NCBI RefSeq assembly: GCF_000720635.1
Contig: NZ_JOCF01000024.1
Span: 1 to 64,000 of the forward strand
Length of the DNA: 64,000 nucleotides
Reading direction: 5' to 3'
From: Streptomyces sp. NRRL WC-3742
Lineage (GTDB): Bacteria; Actinomycetota; Actinomycetes; Streptomycetales; Streptomycetaceae
This document shows positions 28,461 through 36,893 of the stretch, piece after piece. A program made the translations under genes and the position numbers. Below the pieces are notes generated by a model, which ran no database searches, was not told the origin of the DNA, and worked only from the letters and a program-made list of their open reading frames with translations. How positions within the stretch are numbered: position 1 is the stretch's first letter; the number at the start of each line of letters is the position of its first letter.

Positions 28461-30122
28461 TCAGCGGCCGCGCAGCGCGCGGTAGCGGGCGACCAGCTCG
28501 GCGGTGGAGCTGTCCAGCTGCTCGGCGCCCTCGCCGGTGAGCAGCACCGGCTCGATCCGCTTGGCGAGCACCTTGCCCAGCTCGACGCCCCACTGGTCGA
28601 AGGAGTCGATGTTCCAGATCGCGCCCTGGACGAACACCTTGTGCTCGTACAGCGCGACCAGCTGGCCCAGCACCGAGGGGGTCAGCTCCCCGGCCAGGAT
28701 CGTGGTGGTCGGGTGGTTGCCCTGGAAGGTCTTGTGCGGCACCAGCTCGGCGGGCACGCCCTCGGCGGCGACCTCCTCCGGGGTCTTGCCGAAGGCCAGC
28801 GCCTGGGTCTGGGCGAAGAAGTTGGCCAGCAGCAGGTCGTGCTGGGCGACCAGGCCCGGCAGCAGGTCCGCCACGGGCTTCGCGAAGCCGATGAAGTCGG
28901 CCGGGATCACCTTGGTGCCCTGGTGCAGCAGCTGGTAGTAAGCGTGCTGACCGTTGGTGCCGGGGGTGCCCCAGACCACCGGGCCGGTCTGCCAGTCGAC
29001 GGGGGTGCCGTCGCGCGTCACCGACTTGCCGTTGGACTCCATGTCCAGCTGCTGCAGGTAGGCGGTGAACTTGGACAGGTAGTGCGAGTACGGCAGCACC
29101 GCGTGCGCCTGCGCGTCGAAGAACGCGCCGTACCAGACGCCCAGCAGGCCGAGCAGCAGCGGGACGTTCTCCTCCGCCGGGGCGGTGCGGAAGTGCTCGT
29201 CGACCAGGTGGAAGCCGTCCAGCATCTCGCGGAAGGCGTCCGGGCCGATGGCGATCATCAGCGAGAGGCCGATCGCCGAGTCGTAGGAGTAGCGGCCTCC
29301 GACCCAGTCCCAGAACTCGAACATGTTGGCCGTGTCGATGCCGAAGTCCTGCACGCCCTGGGCGTTGGTGGACAGCGCCACGAAGTGCTTGGCCACCGCC
29401 TCGTTGCCTGCGCCGAGGCCCGTCAGCAGCCAGTCGCGGGCGGAGACGGCGTTGGTGATCGTCTCGATGGTGGTGAAGGTCTTCGAGGCGACGATGAACA
29501 GCGTCTCGGCCGGGTCGAGGTCGCGGACCGCCTCGTGCAGGTCGGCGCCGTCCACGTTGGAGACGAAGCGGACGTCGAGATCGCGCTTCGCGTACGAGCG
29601 GAGCACCTCGTAGGCCATCGCGGGGCCGAGGTCGGAGCCGCCGATGCCGATGTTCACGACGGTGCGGATCGGCTTGCCGGTGAAGCCCGTCCACTCGCCG
29701 CTGCGGACCCGGTCGGAGAAGGCGGCCATCTTGTCCAGGACGGCGTGCACCTCGGGCACCACGTTCTCGCCGTCGACCTCGACCACGGCGCCGCGCGGGG
29801 CGCGCAGGGCGGTGTGCAGGACGGCGCGGTGCTCGGTGACGTTGATCTTCTCGCCACGGAACATGGCGTCGCGCAGCTCGGCGACGCCGGTGGCGGCGGC
29901 GAGGTCGCGCAGCAGGGCCAGGGTCTCGTCGGTGACCAGGTTCTTGGAGAAGTCCACGTGCAGGTCGCCGACCTGGAGCGTCCGGCGGCGGCCGCGCTCG
30001 GGGTCGGCGGCGAACAGGTCGCGCAGGTGGGTGTCGCCGAGCTCGGCCCGGTGCTTGCCGAGCGCGGCCCACTGGGGGGTGCGGTCGAGCGGGGTGCGGG
30101 CGTCGGCGCGGGTCTCCGACAT
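28461..30122 (-). CDS. pgi: Glucose-6-phosphate isomerase
   Basis: This 553-residue enzyme interconverts glucose-6-phosphate and fructose-6-phosphate. Both family signatures are present: [19 protein letters not shown] and [22 protein letters not shown]. The sugar-phosphate loop is in [13 protein letters not shown] and the catalytic Glu/His region in [15 protein letters not shown]. Full length for the family. ATG 30122 follows AGGA. The gene converges on tRNA-Lys copy 1. Confidence 0.97.
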   Translation of the reverse strand: MSETRADARTPLDRTPQWAALGKHRAELGDTHLRDLFAADPERGRRRTLQVGDLHVDFSKNLVTDETLALLRDLAAATGVAELRDAMFRGEKINVTEHRAVLHTALRAPRGAVVEVDGENVVPEVHAVLDKMAAFSDRVRSGEWTGFTGKPIRTVVNIGIGGSDLGPAMAYEVLRSYAKRDLDVRFVSNVDGADLHEAVRDLDPAETLFIVASKTFTTIETITNAVSARDWLLTGLGAGNEAVAKHFVALSTNAQGVQDFGIDTANMFEFWDWVGGRYSYDSAIGLSLMIAIGPDAFREMLDGFHLVDEHFRTAPAEENVPLLLGLLGVWYGAFFDAQAHAVLPYSHYLSKFTAYLQQLDMESNGKSVTRDGTPVDWQTGPVVWGTPGTNGQHAYYQLLHQGTKVIPADFIGFAKPVADLLPGLVAQHDLLLANFFAQTQALAFGKTPEEVAAEGVPAELVPHKTFQGNHPTTTILAGELTPSVLGQLVALYEHKVFVQGAIWNIDSFDQWGVELGKVLAKRIEPVLLTGEGAEQLDSSTAELVARYRALRGR

Positions 30123-30360
30123 CGGGGGTCCTCGATTCATCCGGATGCAGATAGATGGGTACCGGCAGGGCCAGGCGGTGAGCCCCCGACAGTGAAGGCC
30201 AGTGCGAGGTCGAGCGGTGACCGGGGTGCTGCGCCGACTCCGTTGACGGCCTGCCCGGGTTCACCCTATGCAACCCGGGCGGCCGCCCCGCACATTCCGG
30301 CCGACCACGGCCGAGGCGTCAGGCCGTGGCTTTCGGCTCAGGCCAGGGGCTGCCGAACCG

Positions 30361-31944
30361 TCACTTCCGCTCCGAGCGCAGGTCGAGCCCCCGTAGGACG
30401 TGGTCGACCATCTCCGGGTCGGCTCCGGCCTCGCTGCGGGCGACGAGCATCTCGCGGCGGGAGGCGGCGATCATCTCCTGCTCGACGTCACGGGCGGCCC
30501 GCCACTGGGCGAGGCGCTGCTTCGCCTCGGACGCCTCCTCCTCGGCGTAGTTCTCCGGGCAGAGCCGGGCGAGGCGGTCGTGCTGACGGTCCCGCAGGCG
30601 GTCGGCGACCTCGGAGGGCAGCCGGTCCTGCTCCTCCAGTTCGCCGAGCCGCTGGAGCCCGGCCTTGGCCGCGCGCCACCACAGCTGCCGTACGGCCTGT
30701 TCGTGGGCGTCCTGGTCGATGTCCAGCTGGAAGCGCTTGGCCAGCCAGGGCAGCGTCAGGCCCTGTACCAGCAGGGTGAACAGGACGACGCTGAAGGCGA
30801 TGAAGACCAGCCGGCCGCGCTCGGGGAAGTCCTCGCCGGAGTGCAGGGTGAGCGGGATGGCGAGGGCCAGGGCGACGGTGGCCACGCCGCGCATGCCGGA
30901 CCACCAGAGGATCACGCTCTCCTTCCAGCTGAAGGGGGTGTCCTCCTCGTCCCCGCTGCGCAGCTTCTTGGAGAGCCAGCCGGCGGGCAGCAGCCAGAGC
31001 AGCCGGACGACCACGACCACGGCGATGACCACGGCGGCGTCGCCGATGAAGCCGGTCCAGCCCCGGCCGGCCTCCTTGAGGACGGTGGCCAGTTCCAGGC
31101 CGATCAGGCCGAAGGCGACGCCGGTGATGAGGATCTCGACGACCTCCCAGAAGGCGTTGCCGACGAGCCGGTAGGAGACGGCGTCGGCGTCGGAGGCCCG
31201 TTCGGCGAGGTAGAGGGCGCAGATCACGACGGCGAGCACGCCGGAGCCGTGGATCTCCTCGGCGATGGTGTAGGCGGCGAAGGGCACCAGCAGGTTGAGC
31301 GCGACCTGCTGGGTCGGGTCCTCCAGCCGTTCGGCGAGCTTGGTGTTGACCCAGCCGAGCACCACGCCGACCACGACGGCGACGACGGCGGAGAGCACGA
31401 AGCGCAGCACGGCGTGGCCGACCGAGAAGTCGCCGCTGACCACGGCCTCGATGGCCAGGGAGTAGATGACGATCGCGGTGACGTCGTTGAACAGGCCCTC
31501 GCTCTCCAGGATCGCGACCAGGCGCCGGGGCAGCCCGACGCTGCCGGCCACGGCGACGGCGGCCACCGGGTCGGGCGGGGAGACGAGCGCGCCGACGGCG
31601 ATGGCGGCGGCGAGCGGCAGGGCGGGCAGCAGCCAGTGGACGGTGCCGGCCACCGCGACGGTAGTGACCACCACCAGGGCGACGGCCAGCAGCAGGATCG
31701 AGCGGGCGTTGGCCTTGAAGTAGCGCACCGAGGAGCGCCGGGCGACGGCGAAGATCAGCGGCGGCAGGACCAGCGGGAGGATCAGCTCGGGCTCGATGCT
31801 GACGTCCGGGATCTGCGGCACGAGCGCCATGACGATGCCGAGCAGGGTCATCAGGACGGGTTGCGGCACCCCCGTCCGGCGGGCGAGCGGCATGGTCACC
31901 ACGGAGGCGAGCAGCACCAGGAAGAACAGGGGCAGCTGGCCCAC
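30361..31944 (-). CDS. Na+/H+ antiporter, CPA1 (NhaP/NHE-like) family
   Basis: This 527-residue integral membrane protein has about 12 hydrophobic segments and a soluble C-terminal tail of about 110 charged residues. The ion-binding region of CPA1 exchangers is visible as LVSPPDPVAAVAVA and ILESEGLFNDVTAIVIYS, and later KESVILWWSGMRGVATVALAL. It exchanges protons for Na+ or K+ for pH and salt control. GTG 31944 is preferred, with GAGAGGAA upstream. The region before the start is made of degenerate CGACGGA repeats. Confidence 0.9.
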   Translation of the reverse strand: MGQLPLFFLVLLASVVTMPLARRTGVPQPVLMTLLGIVMALVPQIPDVSIEPELILPLVLPPLIFAVARRSSVRYFKANARSILLLAVALVVVTTVAVAGTVHWLLPALPLAAAIAVGALVSPPDPVAAVAVAGSVGLPRRLVAILESEGLFNDVTAIVIYSLAIEAVVSGDFSVGHAVLRFVLSAVVAVVVGVVLGWVNTKLAERLEDPTQQVALNLLVPFAAYTIAEEIHGSGVLAVVICALYLAERASDADAVSYRLVGNAFWEVVEILITGVAFGLIGLELATVLKEAGRGWTGFIGDAAVVIAVVVVVRLLWLLPAGWLSKKLRSGDEEDTPFSWKESVILWWSGMRGVATVALALAIPLTLHSGEDFPERGRLVFIAFSVVLFTLLVQGLTLPWLAKRFQLDIDQDAHEQAVRQLWWRAAKAGLQRLGELEEQDRLPSEVADRLRDRQHDRLARLCPENYAEEEASEAKQRLAQWRAARDVEQEMIAASRREMLVARSEAGADPEMVDHVLRGLDLRSERK

Positions 31945-31951
31945 GGGGAGG

Positions 31952-32032
31952 TTCCTCTCGACGACGGACCGACGACGGACGGCCGATGACGGACGACCGG
32001 CGACGGACGACGGACGGCGACGGACGGCTGAG
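31952..32032. repeat. Degenerate CGACGGA tandem repeats
   Basis: Roughly ten imperfect copies of a 7-8-bp CGACGGA unit lie directly upstream of the antiporter start, where its promoter or leader is expected. The pattern suggests replication slippage. Confidence 0.7.
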
Positions 32033-32162
32033 CGCCGCCCAGGATAAATCCGACAATGTGCCCATCGATGGCGACACGCCGAACAGCGGCTTGACCTCAA
32101 GCGGACTTCAGGTTCGAGGATCGGGATCGTTCGAGTCCTGCTTCTGAGCGGAGGAGTTCCCC

Positions 32163-33071
32163 ATGAAGGCTGTCGTCGTGCCGGAGTTCGGCGGTCCCGA
32201 GGTCCTGCGGATCGCCGAGCTGCCCGACCCGGAGCCCGGGCCGGGCGAGGTGCGGGTGCGGGTCCACGCCGCCGGGGTGCAGCCGGTGGACCTGGCCGTG
32301 CGGGGCGGGTACAGCCCGCCCGGCGTCGTCCTCGCCCTGCCGGCCGTCCTCGGCAACGAGTTCGCCGGGGTGGTCGACCGGACGGGCCCGGGCGTCGAGG
32401 GCTGGCAGGCCGGGGACGAGGTGATCGGCTTCCGCACGCTGACCGCCCAGGCCGAGCTGGTCGTGGTGGACGCGGGCCAGCTGGCCGCCAAGCCCGCCGC
32501 GATGCCCTGGGAGCAGGCCGGTGCCTTCTCCGCCTCCGGCCAGACGGCGCACACCGCGCTCTCGGTGCTCGGGGTCGGCCCCGGCGACACCGTGCTGGTG
32601 CACGGCGCCTCCGGCGGGGTGGGCACCATCGCCGTGCAGCTCGCCCGGGGCCTGGGCGCCACGGTGGTCGCCACCGCGAGCGAGCGCAACCACGCCTACC
32701 TGCGGGAGCTGGGCGCGATCCCGGTCACGTACGGGGAGGGGCTGGTCGAGCGCGTCCGGGCGGTGGCGCCGCAGGGTGTGGACGCGGCCCTGGACGCCGC
32801 CGGGCGCGGGGCGCTGGAAGCCTCGCTCGAGCTGGTCGCCGACCGGGCGCGGATCGGCACCCTCGTCGACTTCGAGGGCGCCACGAAGCACGGGGTGCAC
32901 GCGGTGCGCACCGACCGTACGGCCGAGCGGCTCACCCGGCTGGTCGAGCTGTGGGAGGCGGGCGGGCTGCGGGTGGAGGTCGCCGAGGCGCTGCCGATGG
33001 AGCGGGCCGCCGAGGCGCACCGGCTGGTGGGGACGGGGCACGTGCGGGGCAAGGTGGTTCTGACGTTCTAA
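32163..33071 (+). CDS. Quinone oxidoreductase-like NADP-dependent alcohol dehydrogenase family protein
   Basis: This 302-residue MDR-family enzyme of the zeta-crystallin group starts MKAVVVPEFGGPEVLRIAE. It has the NADPH loop VLVHGASGGVGTIAVQLAR and ends in the usual HVRGKVVLTF. Zinc-ligand residues are absent, as in quinone reductases. GGAGGAG precedes ATG 32163. Its physiological substrate is unknown. Confidence 0.9.
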   Translation: MKAVVVPEFGGPEVLRIAELPDPEPGPGEVRVRVHAAGVQPVDLAVRGGYSPPGVVLALPAVLGNEFAGVVDRTGPGVEGWQAGDEVIGFRTLTAQAELVVVDAGQLAAKPAAMPWEQAGAFSASGQTAHTALSVLGVGPGDTVLVHGASGGVGTIAVQLARGLGATVVATASERNHAYLRELGAIPVTYGEGLVERVRAVAPQGVDAALDAAGRGALEASLELVADRARIGTLVDFEGATKHGVHAVRTDRTAERLTRLVELWEAGGLRVEVAEALPMERAAEAHRLVGTGHVRGKVVLTF

Positions 33072-33146
33072 ACCTCGCCGGGGGGCGGGTTCCGGGCCGA
33101 TTGTGTGTTTCGGCCGCTGACCAGGTAATGTTCTCCAGGTCAGCAG

Positions 33147-33220
33147 GCGCCGCTAGCTCAGTTGGTTAGAGCAGCTGACTCTTAATCAGCGGGTCCGGGG
33201 TTCGAGTCCCTGGCGGCGCA
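33147..33220 (+). tRNA. tRNA-Lys (CTT anticodon), copy 2
   Basis: Identical in all 74 positions to the copy at 28360-28433, with the same GTCAGCAG and CAGACAG flanks. A TAATGT -10-like sequence lies upstream. A short CCGGA/TCCGG hairpin follows, before the regulator gene at 33264. Confidence 0.97.
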
Positions 33221-33263
33221 CAGACAGCCGGAAGGCCTCCGGGGCCGGTGACAGTCTGGCTCC

Positions 33264-34271
33264 ATGAGAGCGCGCAGCGTGGTCCTGGTCCTGTACGAGG
33301 GCGTGCAGAGCCTGGACGTCACCGGGCCCCTGGAGGTGTTCACGGGTGCGGGCGCCGCCGCCCGCCGGCCCGGCGCGTACCGGGTGACCACCGCCTCGCT
33401 CGGCGGCGCGGCCGTGCGCACCTCCAGCGGGCTGCGGCTGCTGCCGGACGCGGACCTGGCCGAGGCCGGGCCCGTGCACACCCTGCTCGTCCCCGGCGGG
33501 GAGGTCGTGGAGGGGCGGCACCCGGCGCTGGTGGCCGCCGTACGGGAGCTGGCGGGGCGGGCCGAACGGGTGGTGTCGGTGTGCACCGGGGCCTTCCTGC
33601 TCGCCGAGGCCGGGCTGCTGGACGGGCGGCGGGCGACCACGCACTGGGCGTACTGCGAGGCGCTGGCCGAGCGGTTCCCGCAGGTCGAGGTGGACCCGGA
33701 GCCGATCCACGTCCGGGACGGGAACGTGGCCACCTCGGCCGGGGTCACCGCCGGGATCGACCTGGCGCTGGCCCTGGTCGAGGAGGACCTCGGGCGGGAG
33801 GCCGCGCTGCTGGTCGCCCGGCACCTGGTGGTGTTCCTGCGCCGGCCCGGCAACCAGGCCCAGTTCAGCACCCAGCTGGCCGCCCAGGTGGCCGCGCGGC
33901 AGCCGCTGCGCGAGCTGCAGCGGTGGATCGCCGAGCACCCCGAGGCCGACCTGTCGGTGGAGGAGCTGGCCCGCCGCGCGGCGCTGTCGCCCCGGCACTT
34001 CGCCCGGGCCTTCGCCGCCGAGGTGGGCGTGACCCCGGGCCGGTACGTGCACGGGATCAGGCTGGAGGCCGCCCGCCGCCGGCTGGAGGACACCGACGAG
34101 GGCGTCGAGGAGATCGCGCGCTCCTGCGGCTACGGCACCCCGGAGGCGATGCGGCGCGCCTTCGTCCGGGCCCTGGCCGCCCCGCCCGCCGAGTACCGGC
34201 GCCGCTTCCGCCCCGCCGCCCCTGCTGCCCTTGCCGTCCCTGCTGTCCCTGTTTCCGATGGAGGTCACTGA
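33264..34271 (+). CDS. GlxA-family regulator (DJ-1/PfpI plus AraC HTH)
   Basis: This 335-residue regulator has an N-terminal DJ-1/PfpI-like domain (VVSVCTGAFLLAEAGLLDG, ATTHWAYCEALAERFP). Its C-terminal AraC DNA-binding domain (ELARRAALSPRHFARAFAAE, CGYGTPEAMRRAFVR) has the same layout as AdpA, with the usual short length and no TTA codon in the linker. It overlaps the following DJ-1 gene by one base (TGATG), so the pair is co-translated. The protein probably controls that gene or itself. Confidence 0.9.
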   Translation: MRARSVVLVLYEGVQSLDVTGPLEVFTGAGAAARRPGAYRVTTASLGGAAVRTSSGLRLLPDADLAEAGPVHTLLVPGGEVVEGRHPALVAAVRELAGRAERVVSVCTGAFLLAEAGLLDGRRATTHWAYCEALAERFPQVEVDPEPIHVRDGNVATSAGVTAGIDLALALVEEDLGREAALLVARHLVVFLRRPGNQAQFSTQLAAQVAARQPLRELQRWIAEHPEADLSVEELARRAALSPRHFARAFAAEVGVTPGRYVHGIRLEAARRRLEDTDEGVEEIARSCGYGTPEAMRRAFVRALAAPPAEYRRRFRPAAPAALAVPAVPVSDGGH

Positions 34272-34906
34272 TGCGCATCGCCGTCCTGCTGTACGAGAAC
34301 TTCACCGCGCTGGACGCGGTCGGCCCGTACGAGGTGCTCTCCCGCATCCCCGGCGCCGAGGTGGTGTTCACCGCCGCCCGGCGCGGGCCGGTGCGCACCG
34401 ACATGGCGAGCCTCGCCCTGACCGCCGACGCCTCGCTGGAGGAGGTGACCTCGGCCGATGTCCTGCTGGTGCCCGGCGGGCCCGGGACGGCGGAGCAGCT
34501 CGGCGACCAGGCGGTGCTGGAGTGGGTGCGCGCGGTGGACGCGACCAGCACCTGGACGACCTCGGTGTGCTCCGGCTCGCTGATCCTGGGCGCCGCCGGG
34601 CTGCTGGGCGGGCGCCGGGCCACCTCGCACTGGGGCTGCCTGGACGCGCTGACCGGCTTCGGCGCGGAGCCGACCGGGACGGAGCGGATCGTCGTCGACG
34701 GCAAGTACGCGACGGCGGCCGGGGTTTCGGCCGGGATCGACCTGGCGCTCACCCTCACCGGCCTGATCGCCGGGGAGCGGGCGGCGCAGGCGATCCAGCT
34801 GGTCATCGAGTACGACCCGCGGCCGCCCTACTCCTCGGGCTCGGTGGCGACGGCTCCGGCCGGGCTGGTGGAGGAGCTGGTGGCCAACAACCTGCTGCTG
34901 AAGTAG
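34271..34906 (+). CDS. DJ-1/PfpI family protein
   Basis: This 211-residue single-domain protein starts MRIAVLLYENFTALDAVGPY and has the nucleophile-elbow motif TTSVCSGSLILGAAGLLGG with the conserved cysteine, followed by RATSHWGCLDAL. Related proteins include isonitrile hydratases and glyoxalase-like enzymes; the substrate here is unknown. It is translationally coupled to the upstream GlxA-type regulator. Confidence 0.88.
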   Translation: MRIAVLLYENFTALDAVGPYEVLSRIPGAEVVFTAARRGPVRTDMASLALTADASLEEVTSADVLLVPGGPGTAEQLGDQAVLEWVRAVDATSTWTTSVCSGSLILGAAGLLGGRRATSHWGCLDALTGFGAEPTGTERIVVDGKYATAAGVSAGIDLALTLTGLIAGERAAQAIQLVIEYDPRPPYSSGSVATAPAGLVEELVANNLLLK

Positions 34907-34913
34907 GCGGGTT

Positions 34914-34951
34914 GAGGCCGTGCCCGGACCTCGTGGTCCGGGCACGGCCTC
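34914..34951. terminator. Bidirectional terminator between DJ-1 gene and chitinase
   Basis: A perfect 17-bp stem (34914-34930 with 34935-34951) has a TCGT loop between two convergent genes. It lacks a T-run, as is common in this GC range. Confidence 0.8.
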
Positions 34952-34957
34952 TCGACG

Positions 34958-36682
34958 TCACCGACCGAAGTAGGCGTTGAAGTTCTTGGAGAACTCCTGC
35001 CCGCCGAACCGGTCCCAGTTGACCGACCAGGTCATCAGCCCGCGCAGGTTCGGCTGCGCGCCCGAACGCGGCGTGTACGAGCCGCAGTTGGCCAGCTTGG
35101 TGAGGCAGTCCAGCGCCTTGTTCACCTCGGCCGGGGCGACGTAGCCGTTGCCCGCGTTGGTGGTGGCCGGCATGCCGATGGCGACCTTGGAGGCGGGCAG
35201 CGGCGGGAACACGTTGTTGGTGTTGCCCGCGACCGGGAAGCCCTTGAGCAGCATGTCCGTCATCGCGACATGGAAGTCGGCGCCGCCCATCGAGTGGTAC
35301 TGGCCGTCCAGGCCCGTGATGGAGCCGGAGTTGTAGTCCTGGACGTGCAACAGGGTGAGGTCGTCGCGCAGCGCGTGGATGACCGGCAGGTACGCCCCGG
35401 CGCGCGGGTCCTGGCCGCCCCAGGGGCCGGAGCCGTAGTACTGGTAGCCGAGCTGGACGAAGAAGGTCTCCGGCGCCATGGTCAGCACGAAGCCCTGGCC
35501 GTACTTGGCCTTGAGGGTCTTCAGCGCCGAGATCAGGTTGACGATGACCGGGCTGGTCGGGTTCTTGAAGTCGTTGTCGCCGGTGTTGAGGGACAGCGAG
35601 TGGCCCTCGAAGTCGATGTCGAGGCCGTCCAGGCCCCACTTGTCGATGATCGCCGAGACGGAGCTGACGAAGGTGTCCCGGGCGGCGGCGGTGGTGAGCT
35701 GGACCTGGCCGTTCTGGCCGCCGATCGAGATCAGGACCTTCTTGCCCTGGGCGCGCTTGGCGGCGATGGCCGCCTTGAAGTCGGCGTCGGACTCGACGGT
35801 CGGGCACTCGGTGGCCGAGCAGCGGTTGAAGCGGATGTCGCCGGAGGTGACGGAGGTGGGCTCGCCGAAGGAGAGGTCGATGATGTCCCAGGAGTCGGGG
35901 ACGTCGGCCATCCGGGTGTAGCCGGCGCCGTTGGCGAAGCTGGCGTGCAGGTAGCCGACCAGGGAGTGGCCGCCGGGGTTGCCGGTGGGGGTGCCCGTGG
36001 GCGTGCCGGTGGGCGTACCGGTCGGGGTGGCCGTCGCGGTCGGGCTGCCGGTCGCGGTGGCCGTCGGGGAGGCCGTCGCCGTCGGGGAGGCGGTGGCGGT
36101 CGGGGAGGCGGTGGCGGTCGGCGTCGGGGACGGGCTCGGCGCGCCCGGGCCGTCCAGGGAGACGTCGTCCGCGTAGTAGGTGCCCTGGCCGTACCAGCCG
36201 TGGGTGTAGACGGTGGCGCTGGTCTGGTTGGCGCCCGTGGTGAAGCTGACGCTGAGCTTCTGGTACGCGCCGCCGGTGCCGGGCGTCCAGGTGCTGGGGC
36301 CGCCGCCGTCGACGCCGAGGTAGACGTAGCTGCCGTTGACGTACGCGCTGAGCGTGTAGGTCGTGCCGGGGGCGACGGTGACGGTCTGGGAGCACTGGGC
36401 GGTGTCGCTGCCGCTCGCGGCGCCGGCCAGGGCGTGGCCGCCGCCGTGCACCGGGCCGGTGACGACGCTGCCGTTGTTGCCGGTGCAGCTCCAGGGGCCG
36501 AGCGAGCCGGACTCGAAACCGCCGTTGACCAGGAACTCCCCGGCCGAGGCGGCGGGGGCCAGGCCCAGGGTGACGCCGGCCAGGGTGGCCGCGGCGACGG
36601 CGGAGGCGGTGCCGGCGGCGATCGCGGCGCGGCGGTTCTTCGGGCGGCTCTTCGGGCTGATGTTCGGTGGGGTTCTGCGCAT
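34958..36682 (-). CDS. Secreted GH18 chitinase with N-terminal carbohydrate-binding domain
   Basis: This 574-residue exoenzyme hydrolyses chitin. A signal peptide (to about residue 47, LAPAASA) leads into a beta-sandwich carbohydrate-binding domain (about 48-180, starting EFLVNGGFESGSLGPWSC). A Pro/Thr/Ala/Ser linker with repeated SPTATA and TGTPTGTP units connects to a GH18 barrel (about 250-574) with the catalytic motif DGLDIDFE; the last Glu is the acid/base. The ATG at 36682 has GGAGCG upstream. Two DasR-like sites lie 94-150 bp upstream, so control by N-acetylglucosamine through DasR is likely. Confidence 0.94.
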   Translation of the reverse strand: MRRTPPNISPKSRPKNRRAAIAAGTASAVAAATLAGVTLGLAPAASAGEFLVNGGFESGSLGPWSCTGNNGSVVTGPVHGGGHALAGAASGSDTAQCSQTVTVAPGTTYTLSAYVNGSYVYLGVDGGGPSTWTPGTGGAYQKLSVSFTTGANQTSATVYTHGWYGQGTYYADDVSLDGPGAPSPSPTPTATASPTATASPTATASPTATATGSPTATATPTGTPTGTPTGTPTGNPGGHSLVGYLHASFANGAGYTRMADVPDSWDIIDLSFGEPTSVTSGDIRFNRCSATECPTVESDADFKAAIAAKRAQGKKVLISIGGQNGQVQLTTAAARDTFVSSVSAIIDKWGLDGLDIDFEGHSLSLNTGDNDFKNPTSPVIVNLISALKTLKAKYGQGFVLTMAPETFFVQLGYQYYGSGPWGGQDPRAGAYLPVIHALRDDLTLLHVQDYNSGSITGLDGQYHSMGGADFHVAMTDMLLKGFPVAGNTNNVFPPLPASKVAIGMPATTNAGNGYVAPAEVNKALDCLTKLANCGSYTPRSGAQPNLRGLMTWSVNWDRFGGQEFSKNFNAYFGR

Positions 36683-36775
36683 GGGGGCGCTCCTGCGGTG
36701 GCGCGGTCGTGGGGGACGTCCGAGGGCACGCCGGAGCACGCGCCAGTGGGGGGAACGGCCCGGCCTGGCACCCAA

Positions 36776-36832
36776 GTTGGACTAGACCACTGAAGTGGAT
36801 GCGACAGTACGGTGTCAATGGTCCAGACCGGT
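36776..36832 (-). promoter_or_regulatory. Two DasR-responsive-element-like sites in the chitinase promoter
   Basis: GTTGGACTAGACCACT (36776-36791) and AATGGTCCAGACCGGT (36817-36832) each match 13 of 16 positions of the known dre sequence ACTGGTCTAGACCACT. Start-to-start spacing is 41 bp. On the minus strand a TTGACA (-35-like) lies just inside the upstream site. Paired sites of this kind are established for Streptomyces chitinase promoters. The gap is shared with the divergent tricorn protease gene. Confidence 0.75.
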
Positions 36833-36893
36833 TACGGCCCCTCGGCGCGGCGCCCCGGTTGCCGGTGGTGACACCCCGTCGAAGGATGGAGGG

